Positions 14,131-22,830 of a stretch of 48,749 nt of DNA are shown here, one piece after another. The notes under the pieces are model-generated. The model ran no database searches. It had not been told where the DNA came from and saw nothing but the letters and a program-made list of their open reading frames with translations. Source of the stretch: Aeropyrum sp. (GTDB lineage Archaea; Thermoproteota; Thermoprotei_A; Sulfolobales; Acidilobaceae); the NCBI GenBank assembly GCA_015521685.1, contig WANT01000065.1, forward strand, positions 1 through 48,749. Direction: 5' to 3'. Made by a program: the position numbers and the translations under genes. Numbering within the stretch: the first letter of the stretch is position 1; each line of letters opens with the position of its first letter.

Positions 14131-14807
14131 GCTTGGTTGGGAGGATTAGAGACGTCAATCTCACTATATCTTCTCGAGTAACCGCAGTGTTGGGACCCAA
14201 TGGTTCAGGTAAGACAACGTTGCTCAAGCTGGCTGCGGGGCTACTCAAGCCTTCTTCAGGCGAAGTATTGAGGCCTGAATCCGTTGGGGCTAGCCTCCAA
14301 AACCCGTATCTGGGGTTTAGCTCGCATACCGTCATCGAAGACTTGACACTTTCCGCCGGAAGTAGGGATGAAGCGCTGAGGATTCTGAGGGAGGCTGGAT
14401 TAGAGCACCTGGCTGGGAGAAGTCCCTTCACGCTTAGTATGGGAGAAGCTAGAATAATATCAGTACTGGCTGCCATCTCGTGGAACCCGGAGGGTCTTGT
14501 TATTGATGAGCCTACATCTGGGCTTGACCAGCGTTATAGGAGGTGGCTAGCCCGACTCATAGACTCTCTGAGAATACCAGTGCTGATAGCCGGGCACGAT
14601 ATCGACTTCGCAGCCAGCGTAGCCCAGGAAGCTATTATCATGAAAAGAGGGACGGTGTTATTACACTCAAACGTCGATAAGATCTTGTCAAGCGAGGTGT
14701 TAGACCGAGTGGGGTTAGAGCCAGGCCCAATTATGAAGAAGGCTCTGAAACTGGGGCTAAGTCCTAGCAGGGTGGCCAGGTGTGTATTCCTCGGGTCAGA
14801 AGGCTAA
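14091..14807 (+). CDS. ECF transporter ATP-binding protein (second)
   Basis: This is the second ABC ATPase of the pair. Walker A is GPNGSGKT, the Q-loop is ASLQNPYLGF, the signature reads LSMGEAR instead of LSGGQ, Walker B is GLVIDEPTSG, and the switch His is in AGHDIDF. The altered signature is compatible with one degenerate composite site, as seen in other ABC heterodimers (inference). Starts at TTG 14091, GTG 14094 and ATG 14103 are all possible; the frame overlaps the first ATPase by 28-40 bp. About 238 residues, normal for the family. Confidence 0.9.
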   Translation: MVAEMFRWVFRNVSLVGRIRDVNLTISSRVTAVLGPNGSGKTTLLKLAAGLLKPSSGEVLRPESVGASLQNPYLGFSSHTVIEDLTLSAGSRDEALRILREAGLEHLAGRSPFTLSMGEARIISVLAAISWNPEGLVIDEPTSGLDQRYRRWLARLIDSLRIPVLIAGHDIDFAASVAQEAIIMKRGTVLLHSNVDKILSSEVLDRVGLEPGPIMKKALKLGLSPSRVARCVFLGSEG

Positions 14808-15402
14808 GATAACGCCTCCTACAGTAATCGCAATTCTCGCGCTAGTTTTATACATGTTGGTTAGCGGTCAGGTCCTCGCGGCCTCTATAGTAGGGTTAAT
14901 TATAGGTATCCTTGGGGGTATCGTCTTCCACATGCCACTGTTGATCCTATGGATTGCAGTACCAACTCTAGTGGTGGTTGCTGTATTTCACGGGGTGTTA
15001 GCTGCTATTGACACAACAATTAGAGTGCTGACCGTATCTCTCACAGCAAGCGGCCTGATATCAATGCTCGGGCTATACAATTTAAGGCTCTTCCTAGAGG
15101 GTCTAGGTGTTCCACCCAAAGCATCTATACTGCCAGTTCTCATAGCGAGGCAAGCGGACATCTTCTCAATGATAGTGAGAGAGTCCCTTGACTCCCTCAG
15201 GGGTAGAGGAATAAAGGGTGTAAGACTGCTATTCCGACTTCCTATTCCGGTGCTTGTCAATGCATTCGAAAGCTCAGCTGTGCTAGCTGAGGCTATCCTA
15301 GCTAAAGTACCAGAGAGGCGGATGAGCACACTTTTCTGGCGTCCAACTGGATGGGATGTTCTTATATTTAGCCTGACATTGCTGTCCCTATACCTCCTAT
15401 AA
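14782..15402 (+). CDS. ECF transporter transmembrane component EcfT
   Basis: This is the membrane coupling protein that links the ATPases to the ThiW component. The 206-residue protein has about five hydrophobic helices and a conserved cytoplasmic segment. Within it, SMIVRESLDSLRGRGIKG corresponds to the Ala-Arg-Gly coupling-helix motif, here LRGRG. It is somewhat shorter than typical EcfT (about 250 residues). It overlaps the second ATPase by 26 bp. The following ThiD-ThiN gene lies 63 bp downstream, suggesting a common thiamine-salvage function. Confidence 0.85.
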   Translation: MYSSGQKAKITPPTVIAILALVLYMLVSGQVLAASIVGLIIGILGGIVFHMPLLILWIAVPTLVVVAVFHGVLAAIDTTIRVLTVSLTASGLISMLGLYNLRLFLEGLGVPPKASILPVLIARQADIFSMIVRESLDSLRGRGIKGVRLLFRLPIPVLVNAFESSAVLAEAILAKVPERRMSTLFWRPTGWDVLIFSLTLLSLYLL

Positions 15403-15465
15403 GGATTTTATAGAGGGGGAGTTTTACACCCTAGTATGGTAATTACTATAGTTTGAGGTCAAGAG

Positions 15466-16845
15466 GTGGCTGTGTTGGCTATCAGAATTCCCGTGGCAAT
15501 GACTATAGCTGGGAGTGACAGCGGTGGAGGTGCAGGGATTCAGGCCGACTTGAAAACATTCGCGGCTATGGGAGTCCACGGTGCTTCTGCTATTACCAGT
15601 ATCACAGCTCAAAACACTGTGGAGGTTAGGGCGATACACGATATTCCACACGAGGTTGTAAAGGCCCAGATAGAGGCGGTTGCTGATGACATTGGAGTTG
15701 ATGCTGCTAAGACTGGCATGCTCAGTAACGAGGAGATCATCAAGGCTGTCTCCGAGACTGTAGACCAATATGGCTTTCCTCTTGTAGTGGACCCTGTTAT
15801 GGTTGCCAAGAGCGGAGCAAGGCTCTTGAGGCCGGAAGCCGAGGAGGCTTTGAAAAGATACATAATTCCTAGAGCGACTCTAGTAACTCCAAACGCCCCT
15901 GAAGCCGAAGTCCTAGCAGGTATAAAGGTTAAAGACCTAGATTCTGCCAAGGAGGCGGCTCGCATCATAGTAGATGAGCTGGGTGCTACAGCCGCAGTAG
16001 TAAAGGGAGGACATCTCAGAGGAGATTATGTAGTCGACGTCCTCTACCATTCTGGAGAGTATAGGATCTTCAAGGAGAAGAGAATCTACAGAAATACTAC
16101 CCATGGTACTGGCTGCGCCTTCTCAGCCGCCATAGCAGCGGGGCTCGCGAAGGGGCGCAGTCTAGTCGAGGCAATAGAAGTCGCCAAAAGGTTCATCACA
16201 ATGGCTGTAGAGTATGGCCTTGAGATAGGTGCTGGGCAGGGCCCTGTTAACCCTACCTCCTGGATGGCTATTCCCGCCAGCAGGTGGGACGTGCTTGTGG
16301 AAGTCGAGAGGGCCGTGGAGATGCTAAGAAAGGCTGAGGATGTAGTATATAAGCTTGTCCCAGAGGTCCAGATGAATGTTGCAATGGCTATAGAGAGGCC
16401 CTATGCTAGGACGCCTTTAGACGTCGCTGCCATCCCGGGAAGAATAGGCGTTTATCGGGATAGGCTCGTGGTCAAGGGGAAACCAGAGTTTGGCGCTTCG
16501 AGCCACATGGCCAGACTAGTTCTAACCGCTATGAAGTACAACCCCGAGATTAGGTCCGCAGCCAATATCAAGTATACTGAAGAAGTAATCAACGCAGCCC
16601 AGGATCTGGGCCTCCTTGTCTATAAGGCCGACAGAGCCAGCGAGCCTAAAGACGTGAAAGAGGCGGAGGGAGGTAGCCTTCCTTGGATGCTGACAGAGGC
16701 CTACAGGAACCTCGGGAGGATACCAGACGTTATCTATGATGAGGGTGATATAGGTAAGGAGCCCATGGTAAGAGTATTAGGGGCGAAGGCAACTGATGTT
16801 GCACGAACGATTATAAGTATTGCAAGATCCGTAGATAAGGTTTAG
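15466..16845 (+). CDS. thiDN: Bifunctional HMP(-P) kinase / thiamine-phosphate synthase (ThiD-ThiN)
   Basis: This is a fusion enzyme of thiamine synthesis. Residues about 8-265 are ThiD (hydroxymethylpyrimidine and HMP-phosphate kinase): AGSDSGGGAGIQADLKTF, VDPVMVAKSG, TPNAPEAEVLAG, and THGTGCAFSAAIAAGLA with the catalytic Cys/Gly loop. Residues about 285-455 are ThiN, the archaeal thiamine-phosphate synthase: VQMNVAMAIERPYARTPLDVAAIPGR and GASSHMARLVLTAMKYNP. The fusion is common in archaea. The start is GTG 15466; later GTG or TTG codons are possible. It follows the ECF transporter genes and completes an import-and-activation pathway. I looked for a TPP riboswitch upstream and saw none. Confidence 0.95.
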   Translation: MAVLAIRIPVAMTIAGSDSGGGAGIQADLKTFAAMGVHGASAITSITAQNTVEVRAIHDIPHEVVKAQIEAVADDIGVDAAKTGMLSNEEIIKAVSETVDQYGFPLVVDPVMVAKSGARLLRPEAEEALKRYIIPRATLVTPNAPEAEVLAGIKVKDLDSAKEAARIIVDELGATAAVVKGGHLRGDYVVDVLYHSGEYRIFKEKRIYRNTTHGTGCAFSAAIAAGLAKGRSLVEAIEVAKRFITMAVEYGLEIGAGQGPVNPTSWMAIPASRWDVLVEVERAVEMLRKAEDVVYKLVPEVQMNVAMAIERPYARTPLDVAAIPGRIGVYRDRLVVKGKPEFGASSHMARLVLTAMKYNPEIRSAANIKYTEEVINAAQDLGLLVYKADRASEPKDVKEAEGGSLPWMLTEAYRNLGRIPDVIYDEGDIGKEPMVRVLGAKATDVARTIISIARSVDKV

Positions 16846-16855
16846 CAGCCCTCTA

Positions 16856-17938
16856 CTATCCACTGACTCTCCTCGAAGCCGCCTTTCGCAGCCGGTTCAT
16901 CACAGCAAGGCCTATCCCCTCTTCTGGGAAGGGTAGAACCACCGCTGCTGGTAGGCTATGCTCATCAATCTTTCTGAGAACATGGTAGAGCCTCCTAGCA
17001 GCAACGTGTGGTTTCTCTCCCCGCCCTAGGTCATAAATCTTCAAGGGCATCCTTCCCTTGCGCAACCCATAGCCTACAACCAGCCATATCAGGTTTGTTG
17101 AACCGACTAGCCCGGCCTTCCAATCCAGTTTATTCAACTCTCTTACAGCGCTCTCTACTACAGTTACAATATCACTAGGGTTGACGTCAACCAGCACGAC
17201 TGGAGTGTCTGGAGCGTAGTGCCTGTACTTCATGCCGGGAGCAAGAGGCCTCTCAGCATGGCTAAGCCCTCTAGACTCGTCCGTAACCATTACACGCTCT
17301 CCCAGAGCCTTCTCAACATCCTCTACAGCTATGGGGCCTGGCCTTAGGAGGACTGGGGGGTTTCTGGTGACATCTATGATCGTGGACTCTAATCCAAAAT
17401 ATGTTTCACCGCCATCTAGGATTACGTCGACCTTGCAGTCTAGATCTCTTAGTACATGGCTACCAGTAGTTGGGCTGGGCCTCCCACTCGGATTAGCGCT
17501 CGGAGCGGCTATAGGGGTATCCGAGAGTCTTATCAACTTTAATGCCACTTCGTGAGCAGGCATCCTAACAGCTACCGTGGGGAGCCCCGCTGTAACCTCG
17601 TCTGGGATGACCTTTTTCCGTTTTAACACTAGGGTTAGTGGTCCCGGCCAGAATTTTCTCGCAAGCTTTAGCGCTGCCTTAGGAACCTCATCAGCTATCC
17701 TCCCAAGCATTTCCCAGTCTGATATATGGACTATTAGAGGGTTGTCGGGAGGTCTACCTTTAACTTCGAATATCTTTTTTACTGCTCTAGGGTTGAGCGC
17801 GTCGGCTCCCAGCCCATAAACCGTCTCTGTGGGGAAGGCTACTAGGCCTCCCCTCCGTATAGCCTCTGCGGCCACCCTCAAGCTAGCCTCGTCAGGCCTC
17901 TCGGGATCTACCTTCAGAATCCTGCAGCCCCAACTCAT
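16856..17938 (-). CDS. sua5: L-threonylcarbamoyladenylate synthase (Sua5)
   Basis: This enzyme makes threonylcarbamoyl-AMP from threonine, bicarbonate and ATP for the t6A37 modification of ANN-decoding tRNAs, delivered to KEOPS. The YrdC domain shows GGLVAFPTETVYGLGADAL, KGRPPDNPLIVHI and SANPSGRPSPT, with LRPGP at its end. A linker (PGMKYRHYAPDTPVVLVD) and a C-terminal Sua5 domain follow. The ATG at 17938 is preferred; the frame opens at 17977 with residues that do not fit the family. It overlaps the end of tmcA by 47 bp, so two tRNA modification enzymes share a transcript. Confidence 0.94.
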   Translation of the reverse strand: MSWGCRILKVDPERPDEASLRVAAEAIRRGGLVAFPTETVYGLGADALNPRAVKKIFEVKGRPPDNPLIVHISDWEMLGRIADEVPKAALKLARKFWPGPLTLVLKRKKVIPDEVTAGLPTVAVRMPAHEVALKLIRLSDTPIAAPSANPSGRPSPTTGSHVLRDLDCKVDVILDGGETYFGLESTIIDVTRNPPVLLRPGPIAVEDVEKALGERVMVTDESRGLSHAERPLAPGMKYRHYAPDTPVVLVDVNPSDIVTVVESAVRELNKLDWKAGLVGSTNLIWLVVGYGLRKGRMPLKIYDLGRGEKPHVAARRLYHVLRKIDEHSLPAAVVLPFPEEGIGLAVMNRLRKAASRRVSG

Positions 17939-20423
17939 ACTCGCTGAGGTCCTCAAGCTCCACCCCCACCTTTGCATCCTCGGCCACCCCTACGAGGTCC
18001 TTCGAAAGCTTCCTCACAACCTCCTTCAGGGCAACCATAACCTTATGCTCCCTAACTCCTAGCTCTTCTGCCACTTCACTCCAAGCTTTAGCTTGGAGAG
18101 CCTTACCCAATAGTACCTTCTTCTCGAAATCAGAAAGCTGGGGCCTTCTATCTGGATCCACATGCCAATACGCCAAGGCGAGCTCCCTGATTATGTCTGT
18201 CGCGGCCTCATAAGTCATTGGCCCGAAGTTGTAGATCCATAGTCTATCGAGCTGTATTTTCGTTAGCCTAGGTGCATATCCAGGTGTGAGAGCGGCCGGC
18301 TCCATCTCTAAGAGGAGCAGGGCCTCATCGACATCCATATCGCTGTACGTGTCGTGTAGGCTACCCAGCAGCTTTAGCTTGAATTCCCTCGCCGCAACTC
18401 TGACGCTAAGCTCTGCCCTACGTGATATTGGCTTCATAACTAGGCTTGTGTACTCGCCGCTGACCGGGTTCCTGTCGGGGCTGAGGTGTAGGACTGTAAA
18501 CCCGTTCTTGAGCCAGAACCTGAGGAGCTGAACGTTTATTCCGAATCCACTCCCGAGCCAGTCATAACCTCTCTCCTTGCTCTCAGAGTAGAGCTCCCTT
18601 AACAGTCTCGAACCTATACCTCTGCCCTGCACCTCTGGGTGTGTTGCTATCCTAACGATCCTCCATCCTACCATCCTACCAAACTCTCTGATTCTCGAAT
18701 GCTTGAGCATCCTATCCGGTATTATGTTTCCTGCTATCTTCTCGCCTCTAAGTAGCCTATCTATCATCCCCTCATCTAGGCCGCCCTCTTCCGCGACCTG
18801 GGCTGCAGCCACAATCTTCCCTCTCCTCGAGGTTCTGATCGCCCTTATCGAGTGGTGAGGGGCGTCAGCTAGCATCCCGAGGTCATCAGGCTCATTTCTG
18901 TAGTGGGCCAGAACGTAGATTCCGAAGAGCTCTCTCAGGACCCGCTCTCCATCCTTGCTAAACAGCCATTGAGGGTCTAGCCTGAGATACTCAAGGTTGC
19001 CCAGGCTTATGTCCTCCAGGTCCTCAGGCTCAAGCTGAGCCGGCTCTGCATCAAGAAGCAATGCGTCGTATAGCCACGTCTCGACAGGGTCCTCGGGCGC
19101 ATATCTTATTGGCTCCTCCAGCCTAAACTCTCTAATTATCGTGTCCCCACTCTTCTTAACTTCAGAGAGGAATCTAACGTTGAAGCCTCTGCCCGCACCC
19201 TCGTAGCCGTGGATGGTGGCTGAGAAAACTAGCCTTCTATGGGAGCGCCAAATCTTGTGGAGTAGGGGCACGTGTATACCGCTCGCCTCGTCCACAGCAA
19301 CTATATCTGCCTGGATCTTAACCACGGTAGCAGGCTCCCAGTACTCAAGGCTAAACTTCCGGCCCTGAATCTCGATAATCCTTCCACTTCTCTTGACGGC
19401 CTTGGGGCTAAGTCCGAGGACCTCAGCCGTCTTCATAGCAAGCTCCATCAACGACTGAACGTTAGTTGGGCTAGGCGCTGTGACCGCAATCCTAACCCTG
19501 TTTTTCACTTTAGCCAGCTCGTGTGCTAGCGCTACTAGACCTATACCCAGCGCGCTACTCTTCCCCCTACCCCTATCTGCCGTTATCACAATCATTTTCT
19601 TCCTACCCTTAGGGGGTTTCTCGTACATCCACTCCAGTAGCCTGACGGCCTCCAGCTGGTCCTGAGTGAGCGCCAGCTGGTAGACTTTATCCGGGAATAG
19701 CGCCTTCTTAGGCGGCTTAGGCTCCCTCCTCTTGAATTCCCCCGGCTCCTCCGGCTCCCCGCTCAGTATTTTGCGCGACCTCGTGTCGTACACTATGATC
19801 CCGGTTTTGTGCTCTAGCAACTTCCTCTTAAACCAAGATATGAAAACATGTCTCGGCTCGTCATAGCCGGGGACAAGGAGGTTTTGCTTAAAGAGGGTTA
19901 TCTTCATGTCCCACTCTTCCCAAGGAGGCGCCTGAACCACTATTATCCCGCCGCCCTCAACCACCTCAACCAACCTGCCAACATCGTTCGGTTTCAAGTC
20001 GTTGGTCAGGTCCAGGACTAGCGCCTGAAATGTGGTGCCGAGATACTTATCGCTCTCCTCGTACCTCGCCGTAACCTGCTCAAGCATGTTAGCCTTCTCC
20101 TTCACTGCCCTTTTGACTATCTCCTTCCTTAGTCGTGCATCGTCGAACTCGTCATGAAACACGTATAAAACTTTCAAAGGCCTCTTGCCAGCCACCCTCC
20201 TATACACCTTCTCGTAATACAGGAGCAGTCTAGCTGTAGCCGCGCCCACCCTAGCTGGGTCCCCGCCGGAGAGGACAACGAGTACCCTATGTTTCTTAGG
20301 TATCGCTACCCTCAGAGATATCCCCACAAGCCGGACCAGCTTTGTGAAGCCGGGTCCCGACGCCCTAGTGAGGTCTTGGAGGACCTCCATGGCTTCTCTT
20401 TCTATCTCAACCCTACTCTTCAA
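17892..20423 (-). CDS. tmcA: tRNA(Met) cytidine acetyltransferase (TmcA/Nat10 type)
   Basis: This is an RNA acetyltransferase that uses ATP and acetyl-CoA to form N4-acetylcytidine; in hyperthermophiles the family also acetylates rRNA and other tRNAs. Order of domains: an N-terminal DUF1726-like region; a RecD-like helicase module with Walker A TADRGRGKSSALG (near 280) and the VDEASGI Walker B; a GNAT acetyltransferase with ATHPEVQGRGIGSRLL; and a C-terminal tRNA-binding domain. At 843 residues it is close to archaeal homologues. The TTG at 20423 is supported by GGTGAT 5 nt upstream. It is first in an operon with sua5. Confidence 0.95.
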   Translation of the reverse strand: MKSRVEIEREAMEVLQDLTRASGPGFTKLVRLVGISLRVAIPKKHRVLVVLSGGDPARVGAATARLLLYYEKVYRRVAGKRPLKVLYVFHDEFDDARLRKEIVKRAVKEKANMLEQVTARYEESDKYLGTTFQALVLDLTNDLKPNDVGRLVEVVEGGGIIVVQAPPWEEWDMKITLFKQNLLVPGYDEPRHVFISWFKRKLLEHKTGIIVYDTRSRKILSGEPEEPGEFKRREPKPPKKALFPDKVYQLALTQDQLEAVRLLEWMYEKPPKGRKKMIVITADRGRGKSSALGIGLVALAHELAKVKNRVRIAVTAPSPTNVQSLMELAMKTAEVLGLSPKAVKRSGRIIEIQGRKFSLEYWEPATVVKIQADIVAVDEASGIHVPLLHKIWRSHRRLVFSATIHGYEGAGRGFNVRFLSEVKKSGDTIIREFRLEEPIRYAPEDPVETWLYDALLLDAEPAQLEPEDLEDISLGNLEYLRLDPQWLFSKDGERVLRELFGIYVLAHYRNEPDDLGMLADAPHHSIRAIRTSRRGKIVAAAQVAEEGGLDEGMIDRLLRGEKIAGNIIPDRMLKHSRIREFGRMVGWRIVRIATHPEVQGRGIGSRLLRELYSESKERGYDWLGSGFGINVQLLRFWLKNGFTVLHLSPDRNPVSGEYTSLVMKPISRRAELSVRVAAREFKLKLLGSLHDTYSDMDVDEALLLLEMEPAALTPGYAPRLTKIQLDRLWIYNFGPMTYEAATDIIRELALAYWHVDPDRRPQLSDFEKKVLLGKALQAKAWSEVAEELGVREHKVMVALKEVVRKLSKDLVGVAEDAKVGVELEDLSEYELGLQDSEGRSREA

Positions 20424-20573
20424 GACCCATCACCGCCCTGCGGCCAGCCGCGGGCGGAGGCCTAGTGTGACCCCCATTCGGCTGGATATAGTGTGGGTCC
20501 TAATTACAAATAGCACCCTGAGGATTCCAAGGCTATTTGGGAGTTCAAATACAGTATAATAATTTGGGGGGGT

Positions 20574-21089
20574 TCACGCCCCCTCGGGTACTGGCCTAAA
20601 ATACATGATATCAGTTATCGTTCCCTTCCGCTCCTCTGCAGGCCTGAATACGGGCTCCACCATCATCCCTATGAATACTTCCTCTGGCTCGGCTTTTACG
20701 TAGTGGATTAGTCCGCCCTCAGCATCCTCTGGGACTAGGAGCGCGATAACGACTGGCTCCTCGAGCTTTTCCCCCTCGAGGCTCTCTCGAATCACGGTAT
20801 ATGCATCCACATACCACGGGCCAGAAACCTCTACGACCTTGCCCTCACCGAAGTCGGGGCAGAGTGTTGTAGGCGGCACATAGACAGTCTCGCCGCATTT
20901 CGTTCCAACGATCCTCCCTTCCTTCAAAGCCTTTGCCATCTCGAGGCCGTGGAGTCCCGGGGTGTATACGTACTTCTCTACCTCCATCTTACCAGGAAAC
21001 TTGTAGACTCCCCAGGGGTTCTTACCCCACTGGCCAGCCACCACAACACACCCCCGTTCAATACTAGTCTCACGACTGGACAGGCTCAA
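20574..21089 (-). CDS. DUF35 OB-fold acyl-CoA-associated protein with degenerate zinc ribbon
   Basis: DUF35 proteins carry an N-terminal rubredoxin-like zinc ribbon and an OB fold and form complexes with thiolase-fold enzymes. Here the ribbon region reads GTKCGETVYVPPTTLCPDF. Only two of the four expected Cys remain and at most one is in register, so zinc binding is probably lost. The OB-fold part ends with EPVFRPAEERKGTITDIMYFRPV, parallel to the neighbour's MRVKPRWRPPEER. It overlaps the intact DUF35 gene upstream by 20 bp and is last of four genes. It may be a structural partner for one of the two thiolase-like proteins (inference). Confidence 0.82.
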   Translation of the reverse strand: MSLSSRETSIERGCVVVAGQWGKNPWGVYKFPGKMEVEKYVYTPGLHGLEMAKALKEGRIVGTKCGETVYVPPTTLCPDFGEGKVVEVSGPWYVDAYTVIRESLEGEKLEEPVVIALLVPEDAEGGLIHYVKAEPEEVFIGMMVEPVFRPAEERKGTITDIMYFRPVPEGA

Positions 21090-21612
21090 AGCACTCTATA
21101 TCGGTTACGCTGCCGATCCTCTCTTCGGGAGGCCTCCATCTAGGCTTCACTCTCATCCCTATAACCCTCCCATTTATCACGTCATCCTCCCCCACGCCAC
21201 ACAGCTTGTGGAACATGCCTGCGAACTCGTACTCGTCATCCTTGTTGGTATAGCCTGGAGCGTAGAGCTTGACCACAGCAACTATCTCGGGCTTCTCCAG
21301 CCTCTCTCTAAAGGTTGATATGTAGCTTACGACAGCTGTATGGACCTCGCCTTCGCCAGACAGCTCGACCCAGTCGCCTGTCGGCGCGAAACAGTACTCG
21401 CAGTAGGACCTCGGAGGGACATACACTCTACCACACCTCATGCACCTAACGCCCAGTATCCGCCCATCCTTTAGCCCTCTGAGGAACATGCTTTGGGCCT
21501 GTCCAGCGCTGTAAAGGTACTTCACGTCAGGCCTGTGCTCTACAATTCCAGGTAGAGATTGCAAATCCCTCTCCCTAAGATATGTTCCGGGTAGACTCTT
21601 CTCCTCAGACAT
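21070..21612 (-). CDS. DUF35 OB-fold protein with intact zinc ribbon
   Basis: This 180-residue partner protein for a thiolase-fold enzyme has zinc ribbon GVRCMRCGRVYVPPRSYCEYC, with all four Cys as C-x2-C pairs. The OB fold follows with WVELSGEGEVHTAVVSY and an ending MRVKPRWRPPEERIGSVTDI. In known cases such proteins hold acyl-CoA or bridge thiolase to HMG-CoA synthase, or support Ltp2-type aldolases. It is 17 bp after the thiolase-like gene at 21630-22814, so these two are the natural pair. Confidence 0.88.
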   Translation of the reverse strand: MSEEKSLPGTYLRERDLQSLPGIVEHRPDVKYLYSAGQAQSMFLRGLKDGRILGVRCMRCGRVYVPPRSYCEYCFAPTGDWVELSGEGEVHTAVVSYISTFRERLEKPEIVAVVKLYAPGYTNKDDEYEFAGMFHKLCGVGEDDVINGRVIGMRVKPRWRPPEERIGSVTDIECFEPVQS

Positions 21613-21629
21613 CTCACGCCAACCCCCAT

Positions 21630-22814
21630 TTAGTTACCCATAACAACAACCGTGCCTGCCTGCATCAAGTCGCCCCATGCCTGTGCTACCCCTTTGTGAA
21701 CCGGCTTCTTGACCTGCCTGGGGCCAGCCTCATACCTTAGCTGCCAGAAAAGCTCGGCAGCCTTCATTAGGCCAGCAGCAGCTATCGGGTTCCCCACGCC
21801 AAGCAAGCCTCCGCTCGGGCTAGTGGGCAGCTCGCCGCTCCTATCAAACCATCCCTCCTCCAGCAGCTTCGGAGCCTCGCAGGGCCTAGCTAGCATTAGC
21901 CCCTCTATGTGGTGTAGCTCTTTATAGTCGAAGGGATCGTAGGGTTCGGCGAAATCTATCTCCCTCCAAGGCCTCTCTATCCCAGCCATTCTATACGCCA
22001 TCCTAGCCGCATAATTGACGTAACGTGGATAAGCTAGCTCCCTGTTATACCAGTGAGTATTGTCTAGAGTCCAGCCAACACCCTCTATCCACACAGGGCT
22101 ATCAGTAATCCTTCTAGCCTCGTTCTCCGACGCCAAGACGAGGGCAGCGGCGCCATCGCTCACAGGGCTTATATCGAGCCTCTGTACCGGCCAGACGAGG
22201 ACCTCGCTGTTAAGAACATCTTCCACAGTGATCTCTCCAGCTGCCTGCGCAGCTGGATGGCCCATGGCGTTCCGCTTGTTTTTGACACTCACCTTAGCAA
22301 TAGTCTCCTTATCCACACGGCACTTGTGCATGTATCTCCTCATCTCTAGAGCGAAGATCCATATCAAGTTCGGCCCGAGAGGCCTCTCAAGTATGGGATC
22401 CCATATGTAGGCGAAGACGCCTTGCGGGTGAGGCCTGGCAGGAGACATCTTCTCCTCAGCCACAGCAAGCACAGTCCTGCATAGACCGCTGGCGACATGC
22501 CACCACGCAGCTATTGGGACGAAGACTCCCGTACCCCCTCCCACGTACACCCTGACTGTCGGCTTCATTAAACCCCCAGCCCCGTCGGCGAGGTATTCGC
22601 CCTTCATGTGGACACCGTCGAAGGCGTCAGGCGCGCTCCCAATAACCACACAATCGATATCCCTGAGCGTCAAACCAGCGCTTTCAAGAGCCATCTTAGA
22701 AGCTTCCCACGCCAGCTCTCTCGGCGTCTCCAACATCCTCCGCCTGAAAAGAGTTATACCAGCACCTACCACAGCCACACGATCCTTGACGTGTAAATTA
22801 GGCCTTGAAACCAC
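21630..22814 (-). CDS. SCP2-thiolase-fold protein lacking the thiolase Cys and GHP His
   Basis: This 394-residue protein belongs to the lipid-transfer/SCPx thiolase group: PRELAWEASKMALESAGL, VLAVAEEKMS, DGAAALVLASE, AEPYDPFDYKELHHIEG and SPSGGLLGVGNPIAAAGL. The nucleophile position (normally N-x-C-A-S-G) reads YVGGGTGV, and the GHPxGATG loop reads GNPIAAAG, so both the Cys and His needed for Claisen condensation are replaced. Thiolase-fold proteins without these residues, with DUF35 partners, include Ltp2 retro-aldolases of steroid degradation; a non-thiolase reaction on an acyl-CoA is therefore a reasonable guess. It sits between a second thiolase-like gene and two DUF35 genes. Confidence 0.85.
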   Translation of the reverse strand: MVSRPNLHVKDRVAVVGAGITLFRRRMLETPRELAWEASKMALESAGLTLRDIDCVVIGSAPDAFDGVHMKGEYLADGAGGLMKPTVRVYVGGGTGVFVPIAAWWHVASGLCRTVLAVAEEKMSPARPHPQGVFAYIWDPILERPLGPNLIWIFALEMRRYMHKCRVDKETIAKVSVKNKRNAMGHPAAQAAGEITVEDVLNSEVLVWPVQRLDISPVSDGAAALVLASENEARRITDSPVWIEGVGWTLDNTHWYNRELAYPRYVNYAARMAYRMAGIERPWREIDFAEPYDPFDYKELHHIEGLMLARPCEAPKLLEEGWFDRSGELPTSPSGGLLGVGNPIAAAGLMKAAELFWQLRYEAGPRQVKKPVHKGVAQAWGDLMQAGTVVVMGN

Positions 22815-22830
22815 AGGGATTCACCCCCTC

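Noticed and set aside
15403-15465. Possible TPP riboswitch before the ThiD-ThiN gene
   Set aside because: The spacer is 63 bp and shows no CUGAGA or ACCUGA elements. It only holds a TATA-like word and a ribosome-binding site.
20424-20573. tRNA-like GTTCAAAT near 20541
   Set aside because: There are no matching T-stem or acceptor stems around it. The spacer looks like the upstream region of tmcA.
21630-22814. Ordinary acetoacetyl-CoA thiolase
   Set aside because: The nucleophile Cys is replaced by Gly and the GHP His by Asn, so a normal thiolase reaction is unlikely.
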